Source: Eubacteriales bacterium
GTDB taxonomy: Bacteria; Bacillota_A; Clostridia; Christensenellales; Aristaeellaceae
Length of the DNA: 64,000 nt
Direction: 5' to 3'
Assembly (NCBI GenBank): GCA_029974035.1
Contig: JARKQG010000134.1
Span: 1-64,000 of the forward strand
In this document: positions 48,348-57,217 of the stretch, piece after piece
Layout: each line of letters begins with the position of its first letter
How positions within the stretch are numbered: the stretch's first letter is position 1
Made by a program: the position numbers and the translations under genes
The notes under the pieces: model-generated
What the model saw: the letters and a program-made list of their open reading frames with translations, nothing else
Told to the model about the DNA's origin: nothing
The model's database searches: none

Positions 48348-49370
48348 TCACTTGCTGATGACCTGACCGCCGCGGGGGATGGTCAGGATCACCGCGATCA
48401 GTATGATCAGCCCCTGGATGCCGGTGCGCACGTAGGGGTTGACGCTCAGCAGCACCAGGCCGTTGGTCAGCACCGTCATGATCAAAACGCCCACAATGGT
48501 GTTGACCACGCCGCCCTTGCCGCCGGCCAGGCTCGTGCCGCCCACGACCACCGCCGCCTGCGCCGGAAACATTAGCCCCTCGCCGATGCCCACCTGGCCC
48601 TGGCCCAGCCGGATCGCGCCGATCACCCCCGCCACGCCGAACAGGAAGCCCGCCAGCGTGAACACCTGGATCTTCACCCAGTCCACGCTGACGCCCACCG
48701 CCCGCGGAATGGCCTCGTTGGTGCCCACCGCGTAGATGTAGCGGCCAAAGGCGGTGTACTCCTGGATAAAGTAGCAAAGCGCCAGCATCAAAAGCGCCAC
48801 CCACGTGATGAAGGGAATCCCCAGAAACGAGGCCCGCGCCAGCGACACGAACAGCGGATCCAGGATCGTGGGCGGGTGGCCCTGGTAGGAGAGCATGCCG
48901 ATGCCCCGGCAGATGTACATGAACGCGAAGGTCACCATGAACGACGGAATGCGCAGCTTGACGTGAACCACGCCCACGACAAAGCCGATGACCGCCGAAA
49001 CCAGGATCGCCAGAAGCGCGCCGAACACGCCCATGTTCATGCCCGGAAACTGGCTGTTGAGCACGAACACCGCCATCAGCGAGCCCGCCATGCCCACGGT
49101 GCCGTCGATGGACAGGTCGATCGAGCCGATCATGATCACAAACGTCAGGCCGAAGGCCACGACCAGCGGAATCGCCAGCTGGTTCAGGATGGCCACCAGG
49201 TTGTCCTTTGACGCAAAGTTGCCCCCGCAGGCAAAGGAGAACACGATGACCATCGCCACCAGCACCATCACCGGCGCGATCTGCATGATGCGCTCCCGGA
49301 GGTTGTCCCGGCGAACCTTTTCGGCAAATTCCTCCGTGATGGTCATCTGCGACCGTCTTTGTTTGTCCAT
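48348..49370 (-). CDS. Sugar ABC transporter permease (RbsC-like)
   Basis: A 340-residue permease, homologous to the one at 45764. Landmarks: AFGLTFVIMIGSIDLSIDGTVGMAGSL, GVVHVKLRIPSFMVTFAFMYICRGIGM, AVGTNEAIPRAVGVSVDWVKIQVFTLAGFLFGVAGVIGA and GGTSLAGGKGGVVNTIVGVLIM. Start ATG 49370. It follows the binding protein gene after a 166-base hairpin-rich gap. Confidence 0.87.
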   Translation of the reverse strand: MDKQRRSQMTITEEFAEKVRRDNLRERIMQIAPVMVLVAMVIVFSFACGGNFASKDNLVAILNQLAIPLVVAFGLTFVIMIGSIDLSIDGTVGMAGSLMAVFVLNSQFPGMNMGVFGALLAILVSAVIGFVVGVVHVKLRIPSFMVTFAFMYICRGIGMLSYQGHPPTILDPLFVSLARASFLGIPFITWVALLMLALCYFIQEYTAFGRYIYAVGTNEAIPRAVGVSVDWVKIQVFTLAGFLFGVAGVIGAIRLGQGQVGIGEGLMFPAQAAVVVGGTSLAGGKGGVVNTIVGVLIMTVLTNGLVLLSVNPYVRTGIQGLIILIAVILTIPRGGQVISK

Positions 49371-49468
49371 GGCCCACACTCCAATTCCGCGAGTATCGTT
49401 TTATGAAAGCGCGCGCCGCGCGCCTGATTTCCTCTTTGATCCTTTCGGCGGGAAATATGCCCGGAAGA

Positions 49469-49498
49469 CGCCCCGAGGGGCGGGTGTGATCCCGCCCC
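49469..49498 (-). other. Overlapping alternative hairpins between binding protein and permease genes
   Basis: In the leftward transcript GGGGCGGG (49498-49491), CCCGCCCC (49484-49477) and GGGGCG (49474-49469) can pair as hairpin 1-2 or 2-3 but not both. Such stems after a binding protein gene commonly lower downstream expression; mutual exclusion could make it a switch. Confidence 0.4.
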
Positions 49499-49536
49499 GC
49501 AGGGCTTTGTAAAGGAAGGTTTGCCGCTTGGAGGCG

Positions 49537-50625
49537 TCAGTCCGCCTTGCAGGCGAAGGGGATGGAGAAGTCGAATTCCGGCGTGGAGGTCAGGTATTCC
49601 TTGGCGTTGTCCTTGGTGATGAGCAGCGAGGGGGTGGCGAACTCGCGGTAGTCGTCGGGCATCTGGGCCACATCGATCAGGCCCGCCCATGCCGCGTAGC
49701 AGATGGCCAGCGTGTAGCCGCCCTGCAGGTAGCCGTTGGAGGAAACGGTGGCCACGGCGTAGCCGTCGCGCACGGCCTCCACGATGTCGGTGTTGGCGTC
49801 GATGCCGACCACGCCCACCTTGCCCTTGAGGCCCTTGGCGTCCAGCGCCTGGAGCGCGCCGGTGGCCATGTTGTCATTGGCGCACCACACGCCGCCCACG
49901 TCCGGGTGCTTGTTCAGCCAGGTTTCCACCAGCGTCAGCGCCTCGGAGGTCGCCCAGTTGGCGGTGTCGTCCTCGACCACTTCGATGTCCGGGTACTCGG
50001 CCAGCGCCTTTTGCAGGCCCTCGTAGCGCGCGGTGGCGGCGGTGTTGCCCAGCATGCCCTGCACCACGAAGATCTTGCCCTTGCCGTCCATGGAATCAAA
50101 CAGCGCCTTGGCGATGTTGTAGCCGCCCAGCACGTTGTCCGGCGAGGTGTGGATCACCCAGTTGGGGGTCAGGTCCTTCGGGCCCACGTCGTCGGGCTTG
50201 TTCCAGGCGGTGCCGATGTAGCCGCCGGACTCCGCCATGGCCTCGGCCAGCGAGTAGGCGATGGAGTTCTCGTTCGGGTCGGAATAGGCGATGGCGTTGC
50301 CGCCCGCCTTGGCCGCGAACTGGCGCATGTTGTCGACTTCCTTGTCGTTGTCGCCCTGGGAGTCCAATACCTGCATCTCGTACTTCTGGCCGATGGTGTC
50401 CAGGTACTTGGCGAACATTTCCATGCCCACCTTGATGGTGGCGATGTAGGGGTTCTCCAGGCCGCGGATGGAAACGCCCAGGTACAGCGTGGTGTCCAGC
50501 TTCTCCTGGGGCACGTTCTCGATCTTGAATTCCTTCAGGTTCGCATAGTCGACATCGGCCAACGCGACGGAGAACAGGCCGAGCGACAACGCCAGCGCCA
50601 GCACAAGGGACAGGACCTTCTTCAT
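49537..50625 (-). CDS. Sugar ABC transporter substrate-binding protein (RbsB-like)
   Basis: A 362-residue periplasmic-type binding protein. It has a Sec signal (MKKVLSLVLALALSLGLFSVALA) cleaved near ADVD, with no lipobox Cys. The mature part starts with LYLGVSIRGLENPYIATIKVG and has VVQGMLGNTAATARYEGLQKAL, VWCANDNMATGALQAL and VVGIDANTDIVEAVRDG, all typical of the ribose-type family. It recruits the substrate for the transporter encoded downstream. A strong promoter lies upstream (50739-50766). Confidence 0.88.
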   Translation of the reverse strand: MKKVLSLVLALALSLGLFSVALADVDYANLKEFKIENVPQEKLDTTLYLGVSIRGLENPYIATIKVGMEMFAKYLDTIGQKYEMQVLDSQGDNDKEVDNMRQFAAKAGGNAIAYSDPNENSIAYSLAEAMAESGGYIGTAWNKPDDVGPKDLTPNWVIHTSPDNVLGGYNIAKALFDSMDGKGKIFVVQGMLGNTAATARYEGLQKALAEYPDIEVVEDDTANWATSEALTLVETWLNKHPDVGGVWCANDNMATGALQALDAKGLKGKVGVVGIDANTDIVEAVRDGYAVATVSSNGYLQGGYTLAICYAAWAGLIDVAQMPDDYREFATPSLLITKDNAKEYLTSTPEFDFSIPFACKAD

Positions 50626-50980
50626 GGTTTTCCCTCCTTATTTTTTCTCCGGCGCGGCGCGCCGGAAATACAAACCCTTCACCCGCGGCTTCATGCGCAA
50701 TTATGATGTAATGTACCGACATACCAAACCCAATTTCCATTATAAGTGATTTGCGGGCTTTGTCAAGCCGTTTTTCAATGATCTATAGAAATTTGTATAT
50801 TTTATTCGCTTCTATTGCCGCATACCACATATTTATTATGGGTTTTGTTGTGTTCCCGGTAAAATAACCGCCGGTACGGCCCGGTTTACTGCTTGCTTTT
50901 GCTATAATGTCATGATATAATGATCACACGCGGCGGCCGGCCTGTCCGGCCGCGACCGGAAGCAACAAGGAGGCGCTGTC
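50626..50980. promoter_or_regulatory. Divergent control region of the sugar transporter and the zinc alcohol dehydrogenase
   Basis: This 355-base AT-rich gap holds two opposite promoters. Leftward: TTGACA (50766-50761), 16-base spacer, TATAAT (50744-50739) for the binding protein. Rightward: extended -10 TGCTATAAT with TATAAT at 50903-50908, and a second TATAAT at 50916-50921, for the dehydrogenase. ATGTCAT occurs at about 50907-50913, a motif also found at the GntR operator. A CCGGCGC hairpin (about 50652-50668) lies in the transporter leader. No gene is seen. Confidence 0.65.
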
Positions 50981-52024
50981 ATGGAAAAGATGAAAACCCT
51001 GATCGTCGAGAAGGACGGGTCTCTCGCCGTCAAGGAGGTTTCCCTGCCGGAGTACAACGACTGCCAGGCGCTGGTCAAAACCCTCAGCTGCGGCGTATGC
51101 AACGGCACCGACGCCAAGCTCATCCACCGAAACTTTAAAAACTTCGGGCCGGACATGTACCCGCTGATGCTGGGCCACGAGGCCGTGGGCCGCGTGATCG
51201 CGGTGGGCAAAAAGGTCACCTCCTTCAAGGTGGGCGACCTGGTGCTGCTGCCCTTCGCCGGGCCCCTCGACGGCTACGAGTGCGGCTGGGGCTCCTACAG
51301 CGAGTACGGCGTGGTGTGCGACCCCAGGTGGGACGAGAGCGCCTACGGCCCCACGCCGGAGTGCGCCTTCGGCCAGACGGTGCTGCCGCCGGACATCGAC
51401 CCGGTGGACGCCGCCATGATCATCACGCTGCGGGAGGTGCTGTCCTCCATCACGCGCTTCGGCATGGGGGCCAACGACTCCGTGGCGGTGTTCGGCTGCG
51501 GGCCGGTGGGGCTGACCTTCATCAAGTTCCTGAGCCTTCTGGGCGCGCACCCGATCATCGCGCTGGACATCATCGACGAAAAACTCGAGGACGCCAAAAA
51601 GAACGGCGCGGACTACGCTTTTAACAGCAAGGACCCGCAGTACAGGGAAAAGATCCGCGAAATCTGCCCCGAGGGCGTCAAGTTCGTGCTGGACGCGGTG
51701 GGCGTCTCCGCCATCATCAACATGGCGATGCCGCTGCTCTACGATCAGGGCAAGATCTGCTGCTACGGCATCTCCCCCAACCTCTCCGCGGAGATCAACT
51801 GGGCCGAGGCCCCCTACAACTGGCAGCTGCAGTTCCAGCAGTTCCCCTCCAAGGTGGAGGAGGGCGAGGCCCACAACCAGGTCATGAACTGGCTGAAGGC
51901 CGGCGTCATCGACCTGAAGGACTACATCTCCGACTACTTTGACTTTGCGGACATCCTGGCCGCCTTTGAAAAGCTGGAGAAAAAGCAGATCGCCAAGAAG
52001 TGCGTCATCCGGTATCCGGACTGA
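50981..52024 (+). CDS. Zinc-type alcohol/polyol dehydrogenase (MDR family)
   Basis: A 347-residue medium-chain dehydrogenase. Catalytic zinc ligands: Cys in SCGVCNGTD and His-Glu in LGHEAVG; NAD(P) site VFGCGPVGL. The structural-zinc lobe with four Cys is absent. The family includes sorbitol, threonine and alcohol dehydrogenases; the substrate is unknown. Start ATG 50981, seven bases after AAGGAGG. It diverges from the sugar transporter operon and probably oxidises the imported compound. Confidence 0.85.
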   Translation: MEKMKTLIVEKDGSLAVKEVSLPEYNDCQALVKTLSCGVCNGTDAKLIHRNFKNFGPDMYPLMLGHEAVGRVIAVGKKVTSFKVGDLVLLPFAGPLDGYECGWGSYSEYGVVCDPRWDESAYGPTPECAFGQTVLPPDIDPVDAAMIITLREVLSSITRFGMGANDSVAVFGCGPVGLTFIKFLSLLGAHPIIALDIIDEKLEDAKKNGADYAFNSKDPQYREKIREICPEGVKFVLDAVGVSAIINMAMPLLYDQGKICCYGISPNLSAEINWAEAPYNWQLQFQQFPSKVEEGEAHNQVMNWLKAGVIDLKDYISDYFDFADILAAFEKLEKKQIAKKCVIRYPD

Positions 52025-52039
52025 GGCGCAGACGGCGGG

Positions 52040-52070
52040 TTCCCGGCGCGCCAGGCGCCGGGAATCTTTT
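52040..52070 (+). terminator. Terminator of the dehydrogenase
   Basis: TTCCCGGCG (52040-52048) pairs with CGCCGGGAA (52056-52064), followed by TCTTTT. Confidence 0.7.
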
Positions 52071-52093
52071 GTGTGCGTCCCGGCGCCCGCGTC

Positions 52094-52657
52094 TCACGCC
52101 CGCCGGAACGCGCAGGATGTCAGGTGGTCGTTGACCACGCCGACGGCCTGCAGCCAGGCGTAGACGATGGTGCTGCCCACGAATTTGAAGCCCAACGCCT
52201 TCAGATCGCGGCTGATTTCATCGGATAGCGGCGTATGGGCCGGCACCTGGGAGAAGCTCTCCCAGCGGTTCACTTGCGGCGCTCCGCCCACGTATCCCCA
52301 CAAAAAAGCCTCCAGCGAGCCGTGCCTTTCGCACAGCGCGAAGTAGGCCTTCGCGTTTCCGACGGCGGCGCGGACCTTCAGCCGGTTGCGGATGACGCCG
52401 GGGTTTTGCAAAACCGCGGCGATCCTTTCCTCGTCCCATCGGGCGAGGGCCGCCGGGTCAAAGCCGTCGTAGGCCTCCGAAAGCGCGTCCATCTTCCGGA
52501 GGATCGTGGACCAGCTGAGCCCCGCCTGCTGGCCCTCGAGGATCAGCATTTTGAAAAGCGCCCGTTCATCGTGCTCCGGCACGCCCCAGACGCTGTCATG
52601 GTAGTCCTGCTCCGGGCCGGGCTTTTCCGCCCAGCCGCAGCGGGTGATCTCCGCCAT
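52094..52657 (-). CDS. tag: DNA-3-methyladenine glycosylase I
   Basis: A 187-residue base-excision repair enzyme. Family residues: RCGWAEKPGPEQDYHDSVWGVPEHDERALFKMLILEGQQAGLSW, ILRKMDALSEAYDGFDP, NPGVIRNRLKVRAAVGNAKA and GFKFVGSTIVYAWLQAVGVVNDH. The N-terminal Cys and the C-terminal His match zinc-binding positions of Tag, though the terminal HxxxC is partly changed (NDHLTSCAFR). Start ATG 52657 after GAGGAGGG. It is unrelated to its sugar-catabolic neighbours. Confidence 0.9.
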   Translation of the reverse strand: MAEITRCGWAEKPGPEQDYHDSVWGVPEHDERALFKMLILEGQQAGLSWSTILRKMDALSEAYDGFDPAALARWDEERIAAVLQNPGVIRNRLKVRAAVGNAKAYFALCERHGSLEAFLWGYVGGAPQVNRWESFSQVPAHTPLSDEISRDLKALGFKFVGSTIVYAWLQAVGVVNDHLTSCAFRRA

Positions 52658-52689
52658 GGGCATCCCTCCTCTTCCCCGATTATAGCACA

Positions 52690-52726
52690 AAGCCGCCGGC
52701 CTGTTTCGCCGGCCGGCGGCTTTTTT
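52690..52726. terminator. Terminator between tag and the SMP-30 gene
   Basis: Twelve-base stem (52690-52701 with 52711-52722), T6 on the + strand. On the minus side the next bases hold the extended -10 TGCTATAAT of tag. Confidence 0.6.
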
Positions 52727-52735
52727 CGGGCGCTC

Positions 52736-53731
52736 CTACGGCTCGATCTCGATCAGACTCATGGTGGCGGGCATTTCGTGGGCGGTGTTGACCTTCTGGT
52801 CGTCCACCACCAGGTCAAAGCAGCTGACGACGATCTGGCCGTTCCACACGCAGGGCTCGCCGGGCTCGTCCAGCCCGCCGTCAAAGCCGTCACAGTCGGG
52901 GCTCTGGGCGATGCGGGTGATGACGCCCTCCGGCGAGATTCTTCCGATGGCGTTGGCGGAGAAGTCCGCCACGTAGATGTTGCCGAATTCGTCGATGGTC
53001 ATGCCGTCGGTGGTGAGCAGGTTCTCCGGATCGCGGCACCACAGCTCGTTTTTCAGCACCTTCGCGCCGTTCCCGGACAGGGTGAGCCGGTGCACCGCGC
53101 CGTCGCCGAAGTTGCCGATCACCAGCCGGCCCTCCCGGTCAAACACGATGCCGTCCACGCCGTACTGGCACCTGGGGTTTTCGGTCACGAAGGTTTCCAG
53201 GATGTTGGGGTCGGCGAGGGTGTTGGTCACGCGGATGTCGTGGTCATCCAGCCGGAAGCGATAGACGCAGCTCATCAGCTTTCCCTCCGGGCCGGGAACC
53301 TTGGCCAGCGTGGACTGGGTGACGTACAGGTGTTCCCCGCGGATGCGGATGCCGTTGGGGTGCTCCATGCCGTCGGCCACCACGGTCACCCTTTCCACGC
53401 GGTCGCCGTCCACGCGCACCCGCAGGATGCGCCCGGTGAACAGAAGGTCCTCCCGGCCGGTCCAGCCGGGGTTGTCCACGATGTAGAGATCGCCGTCCGG
53501 CCCGAAGGCGATGCCCATGGAGCGCGCCTCGCCGGTGGCGGGGTTTTTCGGCACGTCAAACCACTTGCGGACGGACTTGTCCTTGCCGATCTTCACGATG
53601 CAGCTGGGCATGCTCATATCGGCGAAGTTGGGGCAGGAGAGGATCAGGTTGCCTTCCCGGTCGATCTCCATGCCGTCGGGGGTGGAAACGTATTCCTCCG
53701 GCAGCAGCATGAAAAGCCTGGGCGTCTGCAT
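52736..53731 (-). CDS. SMP-30/gluconolactonase-like lactonase
   Basis: A 331-residue beta-propeller of the SMP-30 group. Signs: STPDGMEIDREGNLILSC, GIAFGPDGDLYIVDNPG, HPNGIRIRGEHLYVTQS, VDGIVFDREGRLVIGNFGDGAVHRL and TTDGMTIDEFGNIYVADFSANAIGRI. The metal-binding Glu/Asn/Asp pattern is present. It would open a sugar-acid lactone. AGGAGGTCATCCC precedes the ATG. It is the last gene of the GntR-headed catabolic operon. Confidence 0.85.
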   Translation of the reverse strand: MQTPRLFMLLPEEYVSTPDGMEIDREGNLILSCPNFADMSMPSCIVKIGKDKSVRKWFDVPKNPATGEARSMGIAFGPDGDLYIVDNPGWTGREDLLFTGRILRVRVDGDRVERVTVVADGMEHPNGIRIRGEHLYVTQSTLAKVPGPEGKLMSCVYRFRLDDHDIRVTNTLADPNILETFVTENPRCQYGVDGIVFDREGRLVIGNFGDGAVHRLTLSGNGAKVLKNELWCRDPENLLTTDGMTIDEFGNIYVADFSANAIGRISPEGVITRIAQSPDCDGFDGGLDEPGEPCVWNGQIVVSCFDLVVDDQKVNTAHEMPATMSLIEIEP

Positions 53732-53745
53732 GGGATGACCTCCTT

Positions 53746-55266
53746 TTACTTGCCCGCCATCCGGGCGTACACCGGCAGAAGCGACTGGTAGCACAGCTCG
53801 AAGGTTTCCTTGACCGGCTTATAGGCCGCCACGTTTTTCGGGATGGGCTGGCTGACGTACTTGATTTGGATGAACTTGTCGATGGCGTCAAAATCGCGGA
53901 ACAGCCCGGCGCCCACGCCGCCGGTCACGGCCGCGCCCATGGAGGTGGCCTCCTCCAGCAGCACCGGGGCCAGGATGCGGGCGTCGTAGATGTCGGCCAT
54001 CATCTGGCGCCACACCGCGCCCTTGGCGCCGCCGCCGATGACCAGGATCTCGTCGATGGGGATGTGCCTGCGGAGGATGTCCAGGATGACCGAAAGGTTC
54101 ATCGTCACGCCCTCCAGCACGCTCCGGAGCATGTCGCGGCGCTGGTTTTCCATCTTGAGGCCCACGAAGGCGCCGCGGGCGTCCACGTTCCAGCGGGGGG
54201 CGCGCTCGCCCAGCAGGTAGGGCAGAAACACCACGCCGTTCGCGCCCACCGGGCTTTCGGCGATTTCGGCGTCGATCAGCTGGTAGGGGCTCAGGCCCAG
54301 GCGCTGGGCCTCGAAGTTTTCAAACCTGCACACCTGATCCTTCAGCCAGGCGTAGGCGCCGCCGGCGGACTGCATGGTGCCGTTGGGCGCGTAAAGCCCC
54401 GGCACGATGTGGGCCCAGGTGACGGTGCGCATGGCCTCGTCCAGCACCGGCTTTTCACTGGTGGTGGCGATCCAGGCGGAGGAGCCGATGTAGCTGAAGC
54501 TCTTGCCGGGGCGCACGGAGCCGGCGCCCACGTTGGCGCACACGCCGTCGCCGCCGCCCATCACCACGCGGGTGCCCTCGGCCAGGCCGGTCTGCGCCGC
54601 CGCGTCCGCCGTGACGCCGCCCGCCACGAAGGTGGAGGGCACGATCTTCGGGAACTTGTCAAAGTCCACCCCGGCGTACTCGATCAGCTGCTGGGACCAG
54701 TCGAGGGTTTTCAGGTCCACGCAGGCGTTGGACGAGGCATCCGACGGCTCGGTGTAGAATTCGCCGGTGAGCTTCATCACGATGTAGTCCTTGGCGTTTA
54801 AGGTCTTGTAGGTGGCCCGGTAGATTTCCGGCTCGTTGTCCCGCACCCACATCAGCTTTTGCAGGCCGTAGGAGGCGGCGTTCCGGTGGCCGACGATGCC
54901 GTAGAACGCCCGCAGCGGGATCTTCTCCTCCAGCGCGCGCTGCTGCGCCTGGGCCCGCTGGTCGGCCCAGATGATGGACTTGCGAAGGGGCGCGCCGCTT
55001 CTGTCCACGCAGAGACAGCCCATCATCTGCCCGCTGAAGGACACGACTTCGATGTCGGTGTTGGCCACGCCGGTTTCGGCGATCAGCGCCCGGGAGGTTT
55101 CGCACACCGCGCGCCACCAGTCCGCCGGGTCCTGCTCCACCCAGGTTTCGTTGAAGTAGTCGGTGTCGTAGGCGTACACGGCGGAGCCGATGAGCGCCCC
55201 TTCCTCGCTGAACAGCGTCGCCTTGTTGCCCGACGTGCCCAGGTCGTGGGCCAGAATGTACTTCAT
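53746..55266 (-). CDS. FGGY-family sugar kinase (xylulokinase-like)
   Basis: A 506-residue kinase of the XylB-like branch: HDLGTSGNKATLF, SFSGQMMGCLCVD, IIWADQRA, GGGDGVCANVGAG (phosphate loop), IGSSAWIATT, VIGGGAKGAVWRQMMADI. It should phosphorylate a ketose or related polyol. It is placed between the 2-hydroxyacid dehydrogenase and the SMP-30 gene, in an operon whose other enzymes suggest sugar acid chemistry. Confidence 0.85.
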   Translation of the reverse strand: MKYILAHDLGTSGNKATLFSEEGALIGSAVYAYDTDYFNETWVEQDPADWWRAVCETSRALIAETGVANTDIEVVSFSGQMMGCLCVDRSGAPLRKSIIWADQRAQAQQRALEEKIPLRAFYGIVGHRNAASYGLQKLMWVRDNEPEIYRATYKTLNAKDYIVMKLTGEFYTEPSDASSNACVDLKTLDWSQQLIEYAGVDFDKFPKIVPSTFVAGGVTADAAAQTGLAEGTRVVMGGGDGVCANVGAGSVRPGKSFSYIGSSAWIATTSEKPVLDEAMRTVTWAHIVPGLYAPNGTMQSAGGAYAWLKDQVCRFENFEAQRLGLSPYQLIDAEIAESPVGANGVVFLPYLLGERAPRWNVDARGAFVGLKMENQRRDMLRSVLEGVTMNLSVILDILRRHIPIDEILVIGGGAKGAVWRQMMADIYDARILAPVLLEEATSMGAAVTGGVGAGLFRDFDAIDKFIQIKYVSQPIPKNVAAYKPVKETFELCYQSLLPVYARMAGK

Positions 55267-55267
55267 G

Positions 55268-56197
55268 CTATCCCTCCCTCATGTCGCGGATCAGGTTGTC
55301 TAAGGCCATGCGGCCCATCTGGATGCTGGCGCCCCGGGTGGAGGCGGCGCAGTGGGCGCCCAGCACCGCGTTGTCCAGTTTGAACCATTCGGGGTCCGGC
55401 GGCTCGCGGCGGAAGGCGTCCAGCCCCGCGCCGCCGATTTTGCCCGCCTTGAGGGCGCGAAGCAGCGCATCCTCGTCCACCAGGCCGCCGCGGGCGGTGT
55501 TGATCAAAACGGCCGTAGGCTTCATCAGGGCCAGCCGGGCCGCGTTTACGAAGTTTTCGGTATCGGGCAGAAGGGGCATGTGCAGGCTGATGAAGTCGGC
55601 CTCGCGGAAGATGGCTTCGGGCTCGGCCCGCTCAACGCCGTTTTCGGCGGCGAAGGCCTCGTCCCAGACCACGTCGTAGGCCAGGACGCGCATGTCAAAC
55701 CCCCGGGCGCGGCGGGCCACCAGGCGGCCGATGGCGCCGAGGCCGATTAGGCCCAGGGTGGCGCCGGTCACATCCCGGGTGGTGATCTTGGACCAGTCGC
55801 CCGCGCGGCAGCGGCGGTCGATGACAATGAGCCTGCGCGCCAGCGCCAGCATCAGCGCCATGGCGTAGTCGGCCACGGCGGCGGCGTTGGCGCCCACGGC
55901 GCGGGAAACCCGGATGCCCCGGGCGGCGGCGGCGTCCAGATCGATGTTGTCCACGCCCACGCCGTACTTGGCGATGGCGCGAAGGCTGGGCGCGGCGGCG
56001 ATCACCTCCGCGTCCAGCGGGTCCACGCCCACGATCACCCCGGCGCAGGGCGCGATCTTTTCGATCATCTGCGCCTTGGTCAGGATGCCGCCGGTGTCGT
56101 TTACGATCGCCTCAAGGCCCGCGGCCTTCAGCCGGTCAAAGAGCGCGGGCTCCTCCCTTCCGAAGGAGCGGGGCGTGACGAGCACCTTTTCAGCCAT
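55268..56197 (-). CDS. D-isomer-specific 2-hydroxyacid dehydrogenase
   Basis: A 309-residue dehydrogenase of the phosphoglycerate dehydrogenase type without regulatory domains. NAD site LGLIGLGAIGRLVARRA; catalytic Arg in NTARGGLVDEDALL, Glu in FRREPPDPEW and His in LGAHCAAST. It would interconvert a 2-hydroxy and a 2-keto acid. It ends one base before the kinase. Confidence 0.85.
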   Translation of the reverse strand: MAEKVLVTPRSFGREEPALFDRLKAAGLEAIVNDTGGILTKAQMIEKIAPCAGVIVGVDPLDAEVIAAAPSLRAIAKYGVGVDNIDLDAAAARGIRVSRAVGANAAAVADYAMALMLALARRLIVIDRRCRAGDWSKITTRDVTGATLGLIGLGAIGRLVARRARGFDMRVLAYDVVWDEAFAAENGVERAEPEAIFREADFISLHMPLLPDTENFVNAARLALMKPTAVLINTARGGLVDEDALLRALKAGKIGGAGLDAFRREPPDPEWFKLDNAVLGAHCAASTRGASIQMGRMALDNLIRDMREG

Positions 56198-56216
56198 GGG
56201 ATTCCCTCCTCGGGCG

Positions 56217-57149
56217 TTACTTGCGGGCGAGGGCGTCGCAAAGGGCCAGCCGCTCGCCGGAGATGTCCACGTGAAAGACCTCGGCGATCACCTGGGTCCA
56301 GCCGTGGATGAAGTAGATCCATCCGTCCTCGATCAAAAGCCCCCGCCCGGCCCGCTGGGCCTCGGCCTGGTGCATGAATTCCAGCGTGCCGCGGTAGTTG
56401 AACTCCCAGGCGACGCCCTTTTCCGGGAAGCGGCACCCGTCCGTCAGCGGGGAGCCGGGACGGTCCTTGCCAAGGCCCGTGGCGTTGACCACCATGGACC
56501 CCGCCGGCAGCGACTCCACGATGCGGTCGTTGAGCGCGCTCCGGGGGCACAGGTGGAAGCTGAGGGGCACGCGGGAATCCCGGAGGATGTTCACGGCCTC
56601 GGCCAGCCTCGGCGCGGAGCGGTTGGTCATGTGGATGCGCCGGGGCACGTTGTCCCCGTGCTTTTCCTCGCCCAGGTAGGCGCTGACGGCCAGTGCGCTG
56701 CCGCCGGCACCCAGCACGCACACCTCGGCGGCGGGGTTTTTCCGCCAGTAGTCCGCCGGCAGGAAGGCGTCCAGCGCCAGCCCCACGGTGATGGGGTCCT
56801 TCGCGTGGCCGCACAGCCTTCCGTCGGCCTTCGAAATGGAGCTCAGCTCGCCAAAGAGGCGGGCGTAGGGGTCCAGGTACTCGAAAAGGTCCCGACAGGC
56901 GGCGAGAAGGTCGATCTTGTGGGTGGTGACCAGCGCGCCCATCGAGAGCGGATCGCTCTTGATAAACGAAACCACCCGGCGATAGTCCTCCGCGGGCGCG
57001 TGGATCGCGATGTCGATGCCCTTGATGACGCCGTCAATGCCCAGCGCCTTCGCCCAGACGGGGAAGATCCGCATGATGGACGACTGACCGGTGGTGACGC
57101 CGATGAAGTACATGGTGGGGCGGTCGGCCGGAGCGGGAAGCGTGATCAT
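56217..57149 (-). CDS. Shikimate dehydrogenase-like enzyme in a sugar operon
   Basis: A 310-residue protein of the AroE fold. Substrate-domain residues: GVTTGQSSIMRIFPVWAKALGI (the Ser/Thr pair of AroE is altered) and GALVTTHKIDLLAAC with the catalytic Lys; Asp in CGHAKDPITVGLAL. Cofactor domain: VCVLGAGGSALAVSAYL and NATGLGKDRPGSPLTDG. It lacks the aroma of the biosynthetic enzyme and lies between a lactonase and a 2-hydroxyacid dehydrogenase, so it probably oxidises a sugar-derived polyol or cyclitol. Start ATG 57149 after AAGGGGGA. Confidence 0.75.
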   Translation of the reverse strand: MITLPAPADRPTMYFIGVTTGQSSIMRIFPVWAKALGIDGVIKGIDIAIHAPAEDYRRVVSFIKSDPLSMGALVTTHKIDLLAACRDLFEYLDPYARLFGELSSISKADGRLCGHAKDPITVGLALDAFLPADYWRKNPAAEVCVLGAGGSALAVSAYLGEEKHGDNVPRRIHMTNRSAPRLAEAVNILRDSRVPLSFHLCPRSALNDRIVESLPAGSMVVNATGLGKDRPGSPLTDGCRFPEKGVAWEFNYRGTLEFMHQAEAQRAGRGLLIEDGWIYFIHGWTQVIAEVFHVDISGERLALCDALARK

Positions 57150-57217
57150 GATAGTCCCCCTTACGTACAATATCAGATGGAATCGGGAAAGCGCAACCGT
57201 ATTCTGCGGGACGGGCC

